A stretch of DNA of 41,908 nucleotides from Paracoccaceae bacterium (GTDB lineage: Bacteria; Pseudomonadota; Alphaproteobacteria; Rhodobacterales; Rhodobacteraceae). The stretch lies in NCBI GenBank assembly GCA_018607905.1, contig JABBAP010000042.1, positions 1 through 41,908 of the forward strand. The letters are read 5' to 3'. The notes beneath the pieces are model-generated. The model searched no databases. It worked only from the letters and a program-made list of their open reading frames with translations, and had not been told where the DNA came from. Shown here piece by piece: positions 34,346-41,908 of this stretch (positions are counted from its first letter, which is position 1; the number at the start of each line of letters is the position of its first letter). Made by a program: the position numbers and the translations under genes.

Positions 34346-35674
34346 TCAGTCCAGCGGCAAACCAGACGGCACCCGTTCAGGGCGTCCGAGCGGGCCCTGC
34401 ATTGTCGGGCTGTTTAGTGACTTTAAAAACGCAACTATCTCCGATATCTGGGTTTCGCTCAACAAAGTCGCAGGAATATCAATAGACGCGGCCAAACGCC
34501 GCCGTTCAATAGCATCAGAATGCGTTGAAAAATCATCCCCAACCCCACCAAATGGCAACATCTCCACGTCACGCGGCGTCCAAGCCCGCAAAGCCGTTTT
34601 AGGGTCGCTGTGGTGGCGAATAATCCCTTCCAGCGTGGCATAAGCACCGTTGTGGCCATACGGCCCCGTTCGCGCAACATTGCGCAAAAACGGTGTGCGA
34701 AAACGGTATGCATCCCCCAGATCATCGCTCACCGCCATGCGCCCCACATCCCGCGCCACGGGATCAAACCGCCGTGTCATCCCCGGCCCGAATTGCGGCA
34801 ACCCGATACTGTGAAACGATTGATCCGAAAACAGGCTGCCACTGTGACACGCCACGCATCCAGCCTCCCCATAAAACAACTGCAAACCATTGATTTGCGC
34901 GTCACTTAACGCCGCTGTTCCACCCGAAACATATCGATCAAACGCCGTATTTTGCGCGCGAAAATCCACATCAATAAAGGCCGCCAACGCATTCACAACA
35001 TGCGAAATATCGTATTTACCGCCCCCATAAACCGCATCAAACATATCGCGATACTCGCCGTTCGCCACAACCCGATCCGCAATCAGTCGCCACGCTTCTT
35101 TGGCATTGTTTTGCGCCGCCGCTGCGATCTCATTTTCCTCTGGATCGCCTGCCATTTCTGTTCGCGCTAACAAGGGAAACAAAATCTGCGCCGCCAAAAC
35201 TGAGTTTAGACCATCAGGCAGTTGCGCCCATGCAGGCGTACGCAATGCATCATCCACCTGCTCAACACGCCCATCATGAAACAAGACACGCACCTCTTTC
35301 GCACTCAAATTCCACAACGCAGGCGCATTTCGCGATTGGCGCACCGTCGCGCGGCCTTGCCTGCGCTCAGGGCCAATCCCGGCACCGCCCTCGCCAAAAC
35401 TCAGCGCGACACCGTCACCAGAGCCAAATTCTGGGCTGTGACAGGTCGCACAGGAAATATTGCGATTGCCCGACAGCAAAGGATCGTAAAACAACAGCTG
35501 ACCAAGGCTTGCCTGCGCGGGATCAAACTGTAAAAATGCGTCATCCAACAGCGGCTTTGGCAAGTCTTGCGCCCCAACCGCACCCGTAAATAATACACAA
35601 AACCAAAGGCTTAGACAATGCGCCTGTTTCTTCTTCTGTGCTGCTTTGCCCTGCCCGCACAGGCCGATATGCAA
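34346..35674 (-). CDS. Di-haem cytochrome c peroxidase family protein
   Basis: A periplasmic MauG/CcpA-type protein of about 442 residues. Two c-type haem sites are clear: CATCH in NISCATCHSPEFGSGD, and CVACH in EAGCVACHSGSLFSD. FRTPFLRNVARTGPYGHNGA is the conserved C-terminal block. It reduces peroxide using electrons from cytochrome c, or oxidises an unknown substrate in MauG-like fashion. A hydrophobic export stretch (LSLWFCVLFTGAVGA) precedes the mature start, QDLPKP. No ATG or GTG lies in frame near it; the nearest start is TTG at 35674, which overlaps the divergent Sel1 gene by 57 bp. The start coordinate is therefore uncertain. Confidence 0.85.
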   Translation of the reverse strand: MHIGLCGQGKAAQKKKQAHCLSLWFCVLFTGAVGAQDLPKPLLDDAFLQFDPAQASLGQLLFYDPLLSGNRNISCATCHSPEFGSGDGVALSFGEGGAGIGPERRQGRATVRQSRNAPALWNLSAKEVRVLFHDGRVEQVDDALRTPAWAQLPDGLNSVLAAQILFPLLARTEMAGDPEENEIAAAAQNNAKEAWRLIADRVVANGEYRDMFDAVYGGGKYDISHVVNALAAFIDVDFRAQNTAFDRYVSGGTAALSDAQINGLQLFYGEAGCVACHSGSLFSDQSFHSIGLPQFGPGMTRRFDPVARDVGRMAVSDDLGDAYRFRTPFLRNVARTGPYGHNGAYATLEGIIRHHSDPKTALRAWTPRDVEMLPFGGVGDDFSTHSDAIERRRLAASIDIPATLLSETQISEIVAFLKSLNSPTMQGPLGRPERVPSGLPLD

Positions 35675-36088
35675 ACCGCGCGGGATGCCTTTACCAACGG
35701 GCAGTTTGAAAAAGCCGTCGAAAACTTGATCCCAGCCGCCAATTCGGGCAACGCCGAGGCCGAATTTCTGCTTGGCAACATCCACACCATCGGCATGGGC
35801 CACCCCAAAAATCCGACCCGAGGGTTCGAGTTTTACCTGCGTGCTGCCAGCAAAGGCCACGTGGCCGCGCAACTCAGGCTGTCGCGCGCCTATCTTAACG
35901 GAACGGGAACTGCGCCCGATCCCATGCGCGCCCTTCTTTGGGCTGAACTCGCGGTGATTGGGCGTGCAGACGCCGCGCCAGATCAGGTTGCGCGCATTCG
36001 CAAAACCTTGCCGCCAAAAAACATCAAAATGGCTGAAAAACTGCTCCAAGATTACCGCACATATCTGTTTCCGCTCGAAATTCAGTAA
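35618..36088 (+). CDS. Small exported Sel1-repeat protein
   Basis: A 156-residue protein with a signal peptide ([16 protein letters not shown], cleavage before DMQ). The body has Sel1-type repeats: [20 protein letters not shown], then [20 protein letters not shown] and [20 protein letters not shown]. Sel1 repeats bind proteins and are common in periplasmic signalling or secretion. It diverges from, and overlaps, the probable 5' end of the di-haem peroxidase gene. AAAGG precedes the ATG at a suitable distance. Confidence 0.83.
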   Translation: MRLFLLLCCFALPAQADMQTARDAFTNGQFEKAVENLIPAANSGNAEAEFLLGNIHTIGMGHPKNPTRGFEFYLRAASKGHVAAQLRLSRAYLNGTGTAPDPMRALLWAELAVIGRADAAPDQVARIRKTLPPKNIKMAEKLLQDYRTYLFPLEIQ

Positions 36089-36150
36089 CACCCATCGCGC
36101 ACCCAACTGCAACAGGCCAAAGTCGGTTTTCGCGAAACCGTGTTCCCCCC

Positions 36151-36179
36151 TTGGAACCGCCGCAATCCCCGCTTATAAC
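36151..36179 (+). promoter_or_regulatory. Sigma-70-type promoter of the his cluster
   Basis: TTGGAA (36151-36156), a 17-bp spacer and TATAAC (36174-36179) lie 27 nt before hisB. Just upstream at 36124-36140 is a hairpin-forming repeat (CGGTTT, TCGCG, AAACCG) that may be an operator. I saw no His-rich leader peptide. Confidence 0.6.
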
Positions 36180-36206
36180 GCCCCCAAACAGACCAGAGGC
36201 CCGCCC

Positions 36207-36800
36207 ATGCGCACTGCAACAATCAAACGCGACACTGCTGAAACTGCCATCACCGCTGAAATAAACCTCGACGGAACAGGGATTTACGACAATGAAACAG
36301 GCGTCGGATTCTTTGATCACATGCTCGATCAATTATCGCGCCACGCGCTGATTGATATGAAAATCCGCGCCAAAGGTGACTTGCACATCGACGATCACCA
36401 CACAGTCGAGGACGTCGGTCTCGCCCTTGGCAAAGCCCTCGCCTCCGCCGTTGGCGACAAACGCGGTATCCGCCGGTACGGCTCCTGCCTTTTGCCGATG
36501 GATGACGCATTGGTGCGCAGCGCGCTCGATCTTTCTGGCCGCCCGTACCTCGTGTGGAAGGTCGACATGCCAACCGCAAAAATTGGCGCTTTCGACACAG
36601 AACTCGTGCGCGAATTTTTCACGGCTTTTGCCATGCAAGGCGGCATCACGCTGCACGTCGAGGCCCTTGATGGGTTCAACAGCCATCACATCGTCGAGGC
36701 CACATTCAAATCTGTGGCCCAAGCCCTGCGCGCAGCGCTCGAAACTGATCCACGCAAAGCAGACGCCATCCCGTCGACCAAAGGCACTCTTTCGGAATGA
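36207..36800 (+). CDS. hisB: Imidazoleglycerol-phosphate dehydratase
   Basis: HisB dehydrates imidazoleglycerol phosphate to imidazole acetol phosphate, step 6 of histidine synthesis. This is the 197-residue single-domain form without the phosphatase domain of E. coli HisB. Manganese-binding His/Glu motifs are visible in [34 protein letters not shown] and [20 protein letters not shown]. The start ATG 36207 is the family start ([13 protein letters not shown]). It overlaps hisH by 4 nt (ATGA) and heads the cluster behind a good promoter. Confidence 0.97.
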   Translation: MRTATIKRDTAETAITAEINLDGTGIYDNETGVGFFDHMLDQLSRHALIDMKIRAKGDLHIDDHHTVEDVGLALGKALASAVGDKRGIRRYGSCLLPMDDALVRSALDLSGRPYLVWKVDMPTAKIGAFDTELVREFFTAFAMQGGITLHVEALDGFNSHHIVEATFKSVAQALRAALETDPRKADAIPSTKGTLSE

Positions 36801-37432
36801 TCACTGCAATCGTTGATTATAACTCGGGCAATCTACGTTCGGCTGAAAAATCCTTTCAGCGCATGGCTGCCGAGGTTCAGGGCGGCGAAATCATCGTCAC
36901 CCCTGATCCCGATGTGGTGCGCCGCGCCGACCGTATCGTGCTGCCGGGTGTCGGCGCATTCGCCGATTGCCGCCGCGAACTCGGCGCAATCGACGGATTG
37001 TTCGGCGCGATTGAGGAAAAAGTCAAAGCAGGCAATCCCTTCATGGGCATCTGTGTTGGCATGCAAATGATGGCCACTTGGGGACGCGAACACGGCAACC
37101 ACAAAGGTTTTGACTGGATCAAAGGCGAGGTCACGGCCTTAACGCCAAACAACCGTGCCCTAAAAATCCCCCACATGGGCTGGAATGAACTGACCACAAC
37201 GCCAGATCACCCCGTTTTCGACGGCATTTCAAAAGGCGATCACGTCTATTTCGTGCATTCCTATCACCTTGTCCCAGAAAACGCGGATGATGTGGTTGCA
37301 ACGGTCGATTACGGCGGCGACATCATCGCAGCTGTGGGCCGTGACAACATCATCGGCACACAGTTTCACCCAGAAAAAAGCCAATCAACCGGTCTGCGAT
37401 TGATTGGCAATTTCTTGAAATGGAACCCGTAA
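36797..37432 (+). CDS. hisH: Imidazole glycerol phosphate synthase, glutaminase subunit
   Basis: HisH releases ammonia from glutamine and feeds it to HisF. The 211-residue class I amidotransferase has [31 protein letters not shown], the nucleophile Cys in [10 protein letters not shown], and the His/Glu pair in [16 protein letters not shown]. It overlaps hisB by 4 nt. A reversed DUF2147 gene separates it from hisA, with a gap of only 4 nt between the convergent stops. Confidence 0.97.
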   Translation: MITAIVDYNSGNLRSAEKSFQRMAAEVQGGEIIVTPDPDVVRRADRIVLPGVGAFADCRRELGAIDGLFGAIEEKVKAGNPFMGICVGMQMMATWGREHGNHKGFDWIKGEVTALTPNNRALKIPHMGWNELTTTPDHPVFDGISKGDHVYFVHSYHLVPENADDVVATVDYGGDIIAAVGRDNIIGTQFHPEKSQSTGLRLIGNFLKWNP

Positions 37433-37436
37433 AGAT

Positions 37437-37823
37437 TTACTGACGTTTCCAATTTCCTTGCGTTTTACAGATAAACGCGATGCACCCTTTTACGTTCAAT
37501 ACGTTTTTACTGGTTAGTGCGAGTTTACCTTTGTAGGTTTTGCCATCCGCTGGATTAAATGCCTCACCCAAGTATTTACCGCCGCCAGAGGCCACAAAGT
37601 TCTTCAACAACTTAGTGCCGGTACTTTTGGTTTTTACCGCTTTCCCGCTCGGATCAAATGACTGAATATTTGTTCCACAAATTTTGCTGCCACACGCAGC
37701 AATGCGAATAATTCCAGTATATCCATTTTCGTCAGGTGCAGTTTTCCAATCTCCGAAAACGTCATCCGCCAGTGTCGGCGACGCAAATGCAGCCATCACC
37801 GCAATCAGTGCTAATTTTTTCAT
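37437..37823 (-). CDS. DUF2147 family exported protein
   Basis: A 128-residue protein with a signal peptide (MKKLALIAVMAAFASPTLA, cleavage before DD). It matches the DUF2147 pattern: VFGDWKTAPDENGYTGIIRI, AACGSKICGTNI, then GKYLGEAFNPADGKTYKGKL and LNVKGCIAFICKTQGNW. Four cysteines suggest disulphides in the periplasm. Function unknown. It lies on the opposite strand in the middle of the his cluster and has its own strong promoter at 37848-37876. ATG 37823 follows GGGAGAG. Confidence 0.9.
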   Translation of the reverse strand: MKKLALIAVMAAFASPTLADDVFGDWKTAPDENGYTGIIRIAACGSKICGTNIQSFDPSGKAVKTKSTGTKLLKNFVASGGGKYLGEAFNPADGKTYKGKLALTSKNVLNVKGCIAFICKTQGNWKRQ

Positions 37824-37847
37824 AATTCTCTCCCGTGTTGCGCGCAA

Positions 37848-37876
37848 ATCATGCAAATACTTGCCCTTAAGGTCAA
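37848..37876 (-). promoter_or_regulatory. Promoter of the DUF2147 gene
   Basis: On the minus strand, TTGACC (37876-37871), a 17-bp spacer and CATGAT (37853-37848) form a good sigma-70 promoter 25 nt before the start. The -35 region overlaps a near-palindrome (CTTGCCCTTAAGGTCAAG, one mismatched pair, 37860-37877), a possible operator. Confidence 0.65.
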
Positions 37877-37964
37877 GCAAAACCCTAAGTAAACCACGGC
37901 CCCTTTGCAATTCCCCGCCTATCCCTTTATCCCACGCCCTAAGATCAAATAAACGGACAAAGCC

Positions 37965-38687
37965 ATGATTCTATACCCCGCGATTGACCTCAAAGATGGT
38001 GCTTGTGTGCGGCTGTACAAAGGCGAAATGGATCAGGCGACCGTGTTCAACGACGATCCCGCCGACCAAGCCCAAGCCTTTGTCGATCAAGGCTGTGACT
38101 GGTTGCATCTTGTGGATCTAAACGGCGCATTCGCAGGCGAACCGGTAAACGCCAAACCCGTCGAAGACATTCTGAAATCCTGCAAAGTCCCTGCACAATT
38201 GGGTGGCGGCATCCGCGATATGGCGACCATTGAACGCTGGCTAGAACGCGGCCTACAACGCGTGATCCTTGGCACCGTCGCCGTTGAAAACCCCTCCCTT
38301 GTGCGCGCTGCCGCCAAACTGTTCCCGAACCACATCGCCGTTGGCATTGATGCACGCGGCGGCAAGGTCGCCACGCGCGGTTGGGCCGAAGAAACCGATG
38401 TGGACGCAACCGACCTCGCCCGCCAGTTTGAGGACGCAGGCGTCGCGGCCATTATCTACACCGACATCAACCGCGATGGCGCCATGCAAGGCCCCAACGT
38501 CGAGGCAACCGCCGCCCTCGCCCGCGCGGTCTCCATTCCCGTAATCGCATCGGGCGGTGTGTCCTCCATGGCCGATCTACAAGCCCTCAAAGACTGCGGC
38601 GCACCCCTTGACGGCGCAATTTCTGGCCGCGCGCTTTATGACGGTGAAATCAACGTCGCCGACGCCACTGCCTTGTTGAAATTATGA
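37965..38687 (+). CDS. hisA: Phosphoribosylformimino-5-aminoimidazole carboxamide ribotide isomerase
   Basis: HisA isomerises ProFAR to PRFAR, step 4 of histidine synthesis. The 240-residue (beta-alpha)8 barrel has [17 protein letters not shown] with the catalytic Asp8, [36 protein letters not shown] and [14 protein letters not shown] with the second catalytic Asp. It overlaps the small membrane protein gene by 4 nt. No strong Shine-Dalgarno is visible, and the 141-nt upstream region holds the divergent DUF2147 promoter. Confidence 0.97.
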   Translation: MILYPAIDLKDGACVRLYKGEMDQATVFNDDPADQAQAFVDQGCDWLHLVDLNGAFAGEPVNAKPVEDILKSCKVPAQLGGGIRDMATIERWLERGLQRVILGTVAVENPSLVRAAAKLFPNHIAVGIDARGGKVATRGWAEETDVDATDLARQFEDAGVAAIIYTDINRDGAMQGPNVEATAALARAVSIPVIASGGVSSMADLQALKDCGAPLDGAISGRALYDGEINVADATALLKL

Positions 38688-38962
38688 CCACCAAAAACGC
38701 CATAATCCTTGTCTACATCGCTTTTCTGGCGCTGTTTTTTATCGTGATTATGTTCGCGACCTTCCTCGATATCATCGGCATCTGCACCTACAAAAACGGG
38801 ATCATGGAAACCTGCCAAGTGGGCAACACGGACGTCGCAGCGCTGTATAACACCAACCCGATAATCAGCATCTTCGCCTCCAGCAGCCTGTTCATCTTCT
38901 GGATTTTGCTCGGTGGGTGCACGCTCTACATCCTTGACTGGTTGAAAAAACGAAATGCTTAA
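38684..38962 (+). CDS. Unknown two-helix membrane protein nested between hisA and hisF
   Basis: A 92-residue protein with two clear membrane segments: about 6-30 ([20 protein letters not shown]) and about 60-85 ([19 protein letters not shown]). The loop between them has three cysteines (GICTYKN, METCQVG, plus a Cys in the second helix) and would face the periplasm if the N-terminus is inside. It overlaps hisA by 4 nt (ATGA) and hisF by 8 nt, so its translation is tied to histidine synthesis. I do not recognise a family; similar short membrane proteins occur at this spot in relatives, from memory. Confidence 0.8.
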   Translation: MTTKNAIILVYIAFLALFFIVIMFATFLDIIGICTYKNGIMETCQVGNTDVAALYNTNPIISIFASSSLFIFWILLGGCTLYILDWLKKRNA

Positions 38963-39713
38963 AACCCGCATCATCCCCTGCCTCGATGTCAAAGACGGCC
39001 GCGTCGTCAAAGGCGTAAACTTCGTTGATCTGATCGACGCTGGTGACCCGGTCGAATCCGCCAAAGCCTATGACGCAGCAGGTGCCGACGAGCTGTGCTT
39101 CCTAGATATCGCCGCCACCGTCGAAAATCGTGGCACCATGTTTGATGTGGCCCGCCGTACTGCCGAACAATGCTTCATGCCCCTCACAATCGGGGGCGGC
39201 GTGCGGGTTCCAGATGATGTGCGCAACCTTTTGCTCGCGGGTGCAGACAAGGTCTCCTTCAACTCCGCCGCCGTCGCAAACCCAGATGTCGTCGCCCAAT
39301 CCGCCAATCGGTTCGGCTCGCAGTGCATCGTGGTTGCAATCGACGCTAAAACCGTCTCCCCCGGCAAATGGGAGATTTTCACCCACGGTGGGCGCAAAGC
39401 CACGGGCATTGATGCCGTTGATTTTGCAAAACAAATGGCTGCCAAAGGCGCTGGTGAAATCCTGCTCACGTCAATGGATCGCGACGGAACCCGCGCAGGT
39501 TTTAACCTACCCCTGACCCGTGCAATATCCGTCGCGGTGCAAATTCCCGTCATCGCCTCTGGCGGCGTTGGCACCCTTGATCACCTTGTCGAAGGCGTCA
39601 CCAAAGGCGGCGCATCCGCCGTGCTCGCCGCATCTATCTTTCACTTTGGCGATTTCACCATTAAACAAGCCAAAAACCACATGCACGCCGCTGGCATCCC
39701 CGTGAGATTATAA
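38955..39713 (+). CDS. hisF: Imidazole glycerol phosphate synthase, cyclase subunit
   Basis: HisF uses ammonia from HisH to turn PRFAR into imidazoleglycerol phosphate and AICAR. The 252-residue (beta-alpha)8 barrel shows [19 protein letters not shown] with the catalytic Asp11, [37 protein letters not shown] and [18 protein letters not shown] with the second Asp. It overlaps the membrane protein gene by 8 nt and is 2 nt upstream of hisE. Confidence 0.97.
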   Translation: MLKTRIIPCLDVKDGRVVKGVNFVDLIDAGDPVESAKAYDAAGADELCFLDIAATVENRGTMFDVARRTAEQCFMPLTIGGGVRVPDDVRNLLLAGADKVSFNSAAVANPDVVAQSANRFGSQCIVVAIDAKTVSPGKWEIFTHGGRKATGIDAVDFAKQMAAKGAGEILLTSMDRDGTRAGFNLPLTRAISVAVQIPVIASGGVGTLDHLVEGVTKGGASAVLAASIFHFGDFTIKQAKNHMHAAGIPVRL

Positions 39714-39715
39714 CC

Positions 39716-40033
39716 ATGCCCAACGTATTAACCCGCCTCGCCCACACCATCGAATCCCGCCTTGGTGCAGACGAAAAGAAATCTTACGCCGCAAAACTAT
39801 TTGCGCGTGGCCCAGAAAAATGTGCTGAAAAATTTGGGGAAGAAGCCATTGAAGCCATCATCGCAGCCGTCAAAAACGACAAAAAAAACCTTACGGAGGA
39901 AGCCGCCGACGTGCTGTTTCACCTGTGTGTCATGCTGTCATCACGCGGCGTGAAATTCGAAAATGTGCTGGCCGAGCTAGAACGCCGCGAAGGCACCTCT
40001 GGTATTATCGAAAAAGAAAACCGCAAAAAGTAG
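39716..40033 (+). CDS. hisE: Phosphoribosyl-ATP pyrophosphohydrolase
   Basis: HisE hydrolyses PR-ATP to PR-AMP, step 2 of histidine synthesis. The 105-residue all-alpha NTP-pyrophosphatase shows KSYAAKLFARGPEKCAEKFG with GEEAIEAIIAA and ADVLFHLCVMLSSRGV, the metal-binding acidic residues. It is separate from HisI, as usual in alphaproteobacteria, and hisI is not in the window. It ends the his cluster. Confidence 0.96.
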   Translation: MPNVLTRLAHTIESRLGADEKKSYAAKLFARGPEKCAEKFGEEAIEAIIAAVKNDKKNLTEEAADVLFHLCVMLSSRGVKFENVLAELERREGTSGIIEKENRKK

Positions 40034-40088
40034 CGGCAAAAGCTTCATTTTGTTTTCGAAATATCCGCAGGGGTGAATGCGCAAGCAG

Positions 40089-40106
40089 AGGGGACGGCAG
40101 TCCCCT
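40089..40106. repeat. Hairpin-forming inverted repeat between hisE and the next gene
   Basis: AGGGGAC, GGCA, GTCCCCT is a perfect 7-bp stem in the 91-nt gap between convergent genes. Without a T-run it is not a standard terminator, but it may slow or attenuate transcription or be one copy of a dispersed repeat. Confidence 0.5.
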
Positions 40107-40124
40107 AGGCCCAATCAAACCTGA

Positions 40125-41141
40125 TCACCGAAACCACATATTCTGTTTCTTTATCCGCTGACGGATCGCCATTTCTTTGCGCGGCAAGTTTTCGCGATCA
40201 AACATCTCGCGCACTTTTTCGCCTTTGCCCTGAAACACCAAACGACGGAACGGCTCGTAGGCCTTCACCACTTTTTTGATCTTATTTGGCGACAAAACCT
40301 TCTCAACCGTTTCAATCACATCGTCAGGCGCAACCGCATACATCAACGACAAATAGCGGTAATGAAAGCTAACGGCGCCGTCTAACAATCCATCGGGAAC
40401 CGTATTTCGCGCCCCACCCAGCTTGGAAATAACCAACGGCAGCGCAATCTGATCGAGCCACGGATACAGTTCCTGCGTTTCAATCTGCCACGGGGCTTCG
40501 CGTTCAATTTCAGTGGCGTAATGGGTGAAATAGGTCGCAAATTCTGCGGGGTCTTTGTAGAAAAACCAGCCAGCATTAAAATACATATAACGGCGCCAAT
40601 ATTCATCTGGCTGGCTCATATCGAGCGTACTTTCGAAATCCAGCTCAAACTTGTCGTACAGCGATTTCCACATTTCTGCGTAACCGGGCCCGTATAAATC
40701 AACCTCTGGCCAGGTGTTTTCCCGCTTCATCGACGCGGTTGGTTTGTCAAAATCAAACGGCACTTGGTTCATTCGCCCCGTGAAAACCGTATCCGTGTCG
40801 AAAAACACAAACGGCTCGCCTTCGGGCAAACAGGTCAGGCCAATAATCTTGTTTCCATTGGGATATCTGTCGCCAAAAACACCGTTTTGAAACGGAATAA
40901 TCTCAGCACCCAATTCCAGCAGTAACGCCCGCACCGCAGGGTTCGAAATGCGCGGATCATCTTCCCATCGCTCTGAGGGCTGCGGTTCACCTAGAATCAA
41001 ACGGCCCTTAAAATTCGGGTTATTCTCAAAGAAAGACGCGACAAACAGCACGGCTTCATATTCCAGCCGCCCACCTTGCACGATTGCAAATACGTTATAC
41101 TCTTTTGCCACGATCTCTGCCCGTTTTGGTTTTGATGACAT
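40125..41141 (-). CDS. Glycosyltransferase-like protein of unknown function
   Basis: A 338-residue cytosolic protein with no signal or membrane segment. A DxD pair in FVFFDTDTVFTG (Asp115 and Asp117), following a stretch that compares a pre-set value (GEPFVFFDTD), resembles nucleotide-sugar GT-A transferases (GT8-like). Other features are YMYFNAGWFFYKDP, DQIALPLVISKLGG and a basic C-terminal tail (RQRIKKQNMWFR). Similar hypothetical proteins are, from memory, widespread in Rhodobacteraceae. A sugar-transfer activity is a reasonable guess; donor and acceptor are unknown. Confidence 0.75.
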   Translation of the reverse strand: MSSKPKRAEIVAKEYNVFAIVQGGRLEYEAVLFVASFFENNPNFKGRLILGEPQPSERWEDDPRISNPAVRALLLELGAEIIPFQNGVFGDRYPNGNKIIGLTCLPEGEPFVFFDTDTVFTGRMNQVPFDFDKPTASMKRENTWPEVDLYGPGYAEMWKSLYDKFELDFESTLDMSQPDEYWRRYMYFNAGWFFYKDPAEFATYFTHYATEIEREAPWQIETQELYPWLDQIALPLVISKLGGARNTVPDGLLDGAVSFHYRYLSLMYAVAPDDVIETVEKVLSPNKIKKVVKAYEPFRRLVFQGKGEKVREMFDRENLPRKEMAIRQRIKKQNMWFR

Positions 41142-41237
41142 ATAGGCCCAGACAGGTTAAAATGGAATGGCGGACGCCCCAAAACGGGATAATTTTTTCA
41201 GTCTGGCGCAAAATTACAAACCAAAAGGATTGCTTTC

Positions 41238-41660
41238 ATGTTCAACACACTCCTCAAAACCACCCTCGCATCCTTGTTGATCTGCACCACATCGGCATCC
41301 GCACAAGGCAAATTCCTCACGGCAGCCGAGGTGAAACCGATCTTAAATGCCACCAAAGCCAGCTGGATCGCCGTGCGCGAATATGACGGCCAAGACCTAT
41401 TGTATTTCAGCCATCTTCTGGCGTGGCGCTGCGGTCTCTCAGGGCTTTTGTACACAATCAACGACGCGGAACCGATGCTGAATTGGGCTCTTACACCCTG
41501 CAACGAGGACAGCCCGACCCCGGCTGCGATCCTAGAAGATCAGGCTATTTATCTGGCGCAGCCGCTGAACTCAATCCAGACAATCACCGTTCAAATTACT
41601 TATGATGACAACACCGCAGATACCGTCACCTACGCGCGAAAATCTGTGCTTATCCCATAA
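41238..41660 (+). CDS. Small exported protein of unknown function
   Basis: A 140-residue protein with a signal peptide (MFNTLLKTTLASLLICTTSASA, cleavage before QG). The mature part contains FLTAAEVKPILNATKASWIA, REYDGQDLLYFSHLLAWRCG and two cysteines (in WRCG and TPCNED) that could form a disulphide; the C-terminal half is beta-rich. I do not recognise the family. AAAAGGAT lies before the ATG. A terminator follows directly. Confidence 0.75.
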   Translation: MFNTLLKTTLASLLICTTSASAQGKFLTAAEVKPILNATKASWIAVREYDGQDLLYFSHLLAWRCGLSGLLYTINDAEPMLNWALTPCNEDSPTPAAILEDQAIYLAQPLNSIQTITVQITYDDNTADTVTYARKSVLIP

Positions 41661-41687
41661 AAAAGGGCCGCCAAAAGCGACCCTTTT
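41661..41687. terminator. Terminator between the exported protein and the repeat protein
   Basis: AAAAGGGCCGC and GCGACCCTTTT form a stem with one mismatch around CAAAA, between convergent genes. A-rich and T-rich flanks allow use from both sides. Confidence 0.75.
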
Positions 41688-41710
41688 AAAACTTGAAATC
41701 CGGTTAAGGA

Positions 41711-41908
41711 TTAGTCGGTAACAGTTTTCACAGCGTCAGTTACTGCATCTGTTACACCTTCAACCGCTTGTGTCGCAGTATCAGTTACCGCGTCCGTCAC
41801 AGTTTCAGTCACTGTTTCCGTAGTTGTTTCAGTCACTGCATCTGTCACAGCGTCCATTGTTGCTTCAGTTGCAGTTTCAGTCGCCGTATCTGTCACTGTC
41901 TCAGTCAC
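41711..41908 (-). CDS. Tetrapeptide-repeat protein, C-terminal fragment (partial)
   Basis: The frame ends at TAA 41711-41713 and runs off the right edge; 65 residues are visible. Nearly all fall into four-residue units of the form Thr-(Glu/Asp)-x-(Val/Ala/Thr), for example TETV, TDTA, TETA, TDAV, ending KTVTD. The underlying DNA is a degenerate 12-bp repeat. Only Thr, Glu, Asp, Val, Ala and a few others occur, with almost no charge except acidic. The start is outside the window, so whether it has a signal peptide or a folded domain cannot be seen. Function unknown. Confidence 0.6.
   Translation of the reverse strand: MTETVTDTATETATEATMDAVTDAVTETTTETVTETVTDAVTDTATQAVEGVTDAVTDAVKTVTD

Noticed and set aside
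35401-35598. A GTG-started minus-strand frame near the peroxidase start, as a possible true N-terminus after a frameshift
   Set aside because: Its product does not resemble a signal peptide joined to the peroxidase, and the peroxidase frame itself is intact through the signal-like stretch.
1-41908. Search for tRNA genes, insertion sequences, prophage genes and CRISPR arrays
   Set aside because: No cloverleaf with a GGTTCGA-type T-loop, no transposase-like frame, no phage gene and no regularly spaced repeats were seen by eye.

Overview
The window reads as a chromosomal segment of an alphaproteobacterium, most likely a Rhodobacteraceae/Roseobacter-group marine bacterium. The evidence is protein-level resemblance and gene content: FtsY with a long Ala/Glu-rich A-domain, a cytochrome b561-YceI fusion, L9 with an acidic tail, DUF2842 next to purA, taurine:pyruvate aminotransferase, a dimethylglycine-dehydrogenase-like FAD/GcvT protein, a non-pyrrolysine MttB-family protein, and a his cluster without hisI. 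I saw no rRNA, tRNA, insertion sequence, phage gene or CRISPR array.

Layout. 1-9.96 kb is housekeeping. It holds the start of an EamA-like gene and ftsY (minus), a lytic transglycosylase split by an in-frame stop, a haemolysin-III protein, fabD-fabG (minus), a b561-YceI fusion convergent with a lone YceI, the rpsF-rpsR-rplI operon with a structured leader, a TPR exoprotein and a DUF2237 gene. 9.97-15.2 kb holds an orphan tpa behind a TauR-like direct repeat, an HxlR regulator with a strong palindrome, a PiT phosphate transporter with a Pho-box-like promoter, and purA-DUF2842. 15.4-20.5 kb holds secG, pyrG, a Sel1-like protein, a TerB-like protein and gcdH (minus).

20.6-34.2 kb is an accessory catabolic region. 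A coupled operon (class I amidotransferase, glutamine-synthetase-like ligase, FAD oxidoreductase) resembles gamma-glutamyl-amine catabolism. It converges on a dimethylglycine/sarcosine-dehydrogenase-like gene. A Rieske oxygenase with a Glu-x2-His-x4-His iron site, as in quaternary-amine oxygenases, is coupled to a 72-residue unknown. An SRAP protein, an MttB-like protein and four LysR regulators complete it. The common theme I infer is use of methylated or quaternary amines and polyamines as nitrogen and one-carbon sources. No corrinoid protein, Rieske reductase or transporter lies in the window, so the pathway would need partners elsewhere.

34.3-41.9 kb holds a di-haem peroxidase with an unclear start, a Sel1 protein, and a histidine cluster (hisB-hisH, a reversed DUF2147 gene, hisA, an unknown two-TM protein, hisF, hisE). 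After these come a glycosyltransferase-like cytosolic protein, a small exported unknown, and the end of a protein built from four-residue Thr/Glu/Asp/Val repeats that runs off the right edge.

No single wholly new system is evident. The best candidates for undescribed biology are the Rieske-coupled 72-residue protein, the membrane protein nested between hisA and hisF, the 12-codon leader before the TPR gene, the tetrapeptide-repeat protein, and the interrupted transglycosylase.
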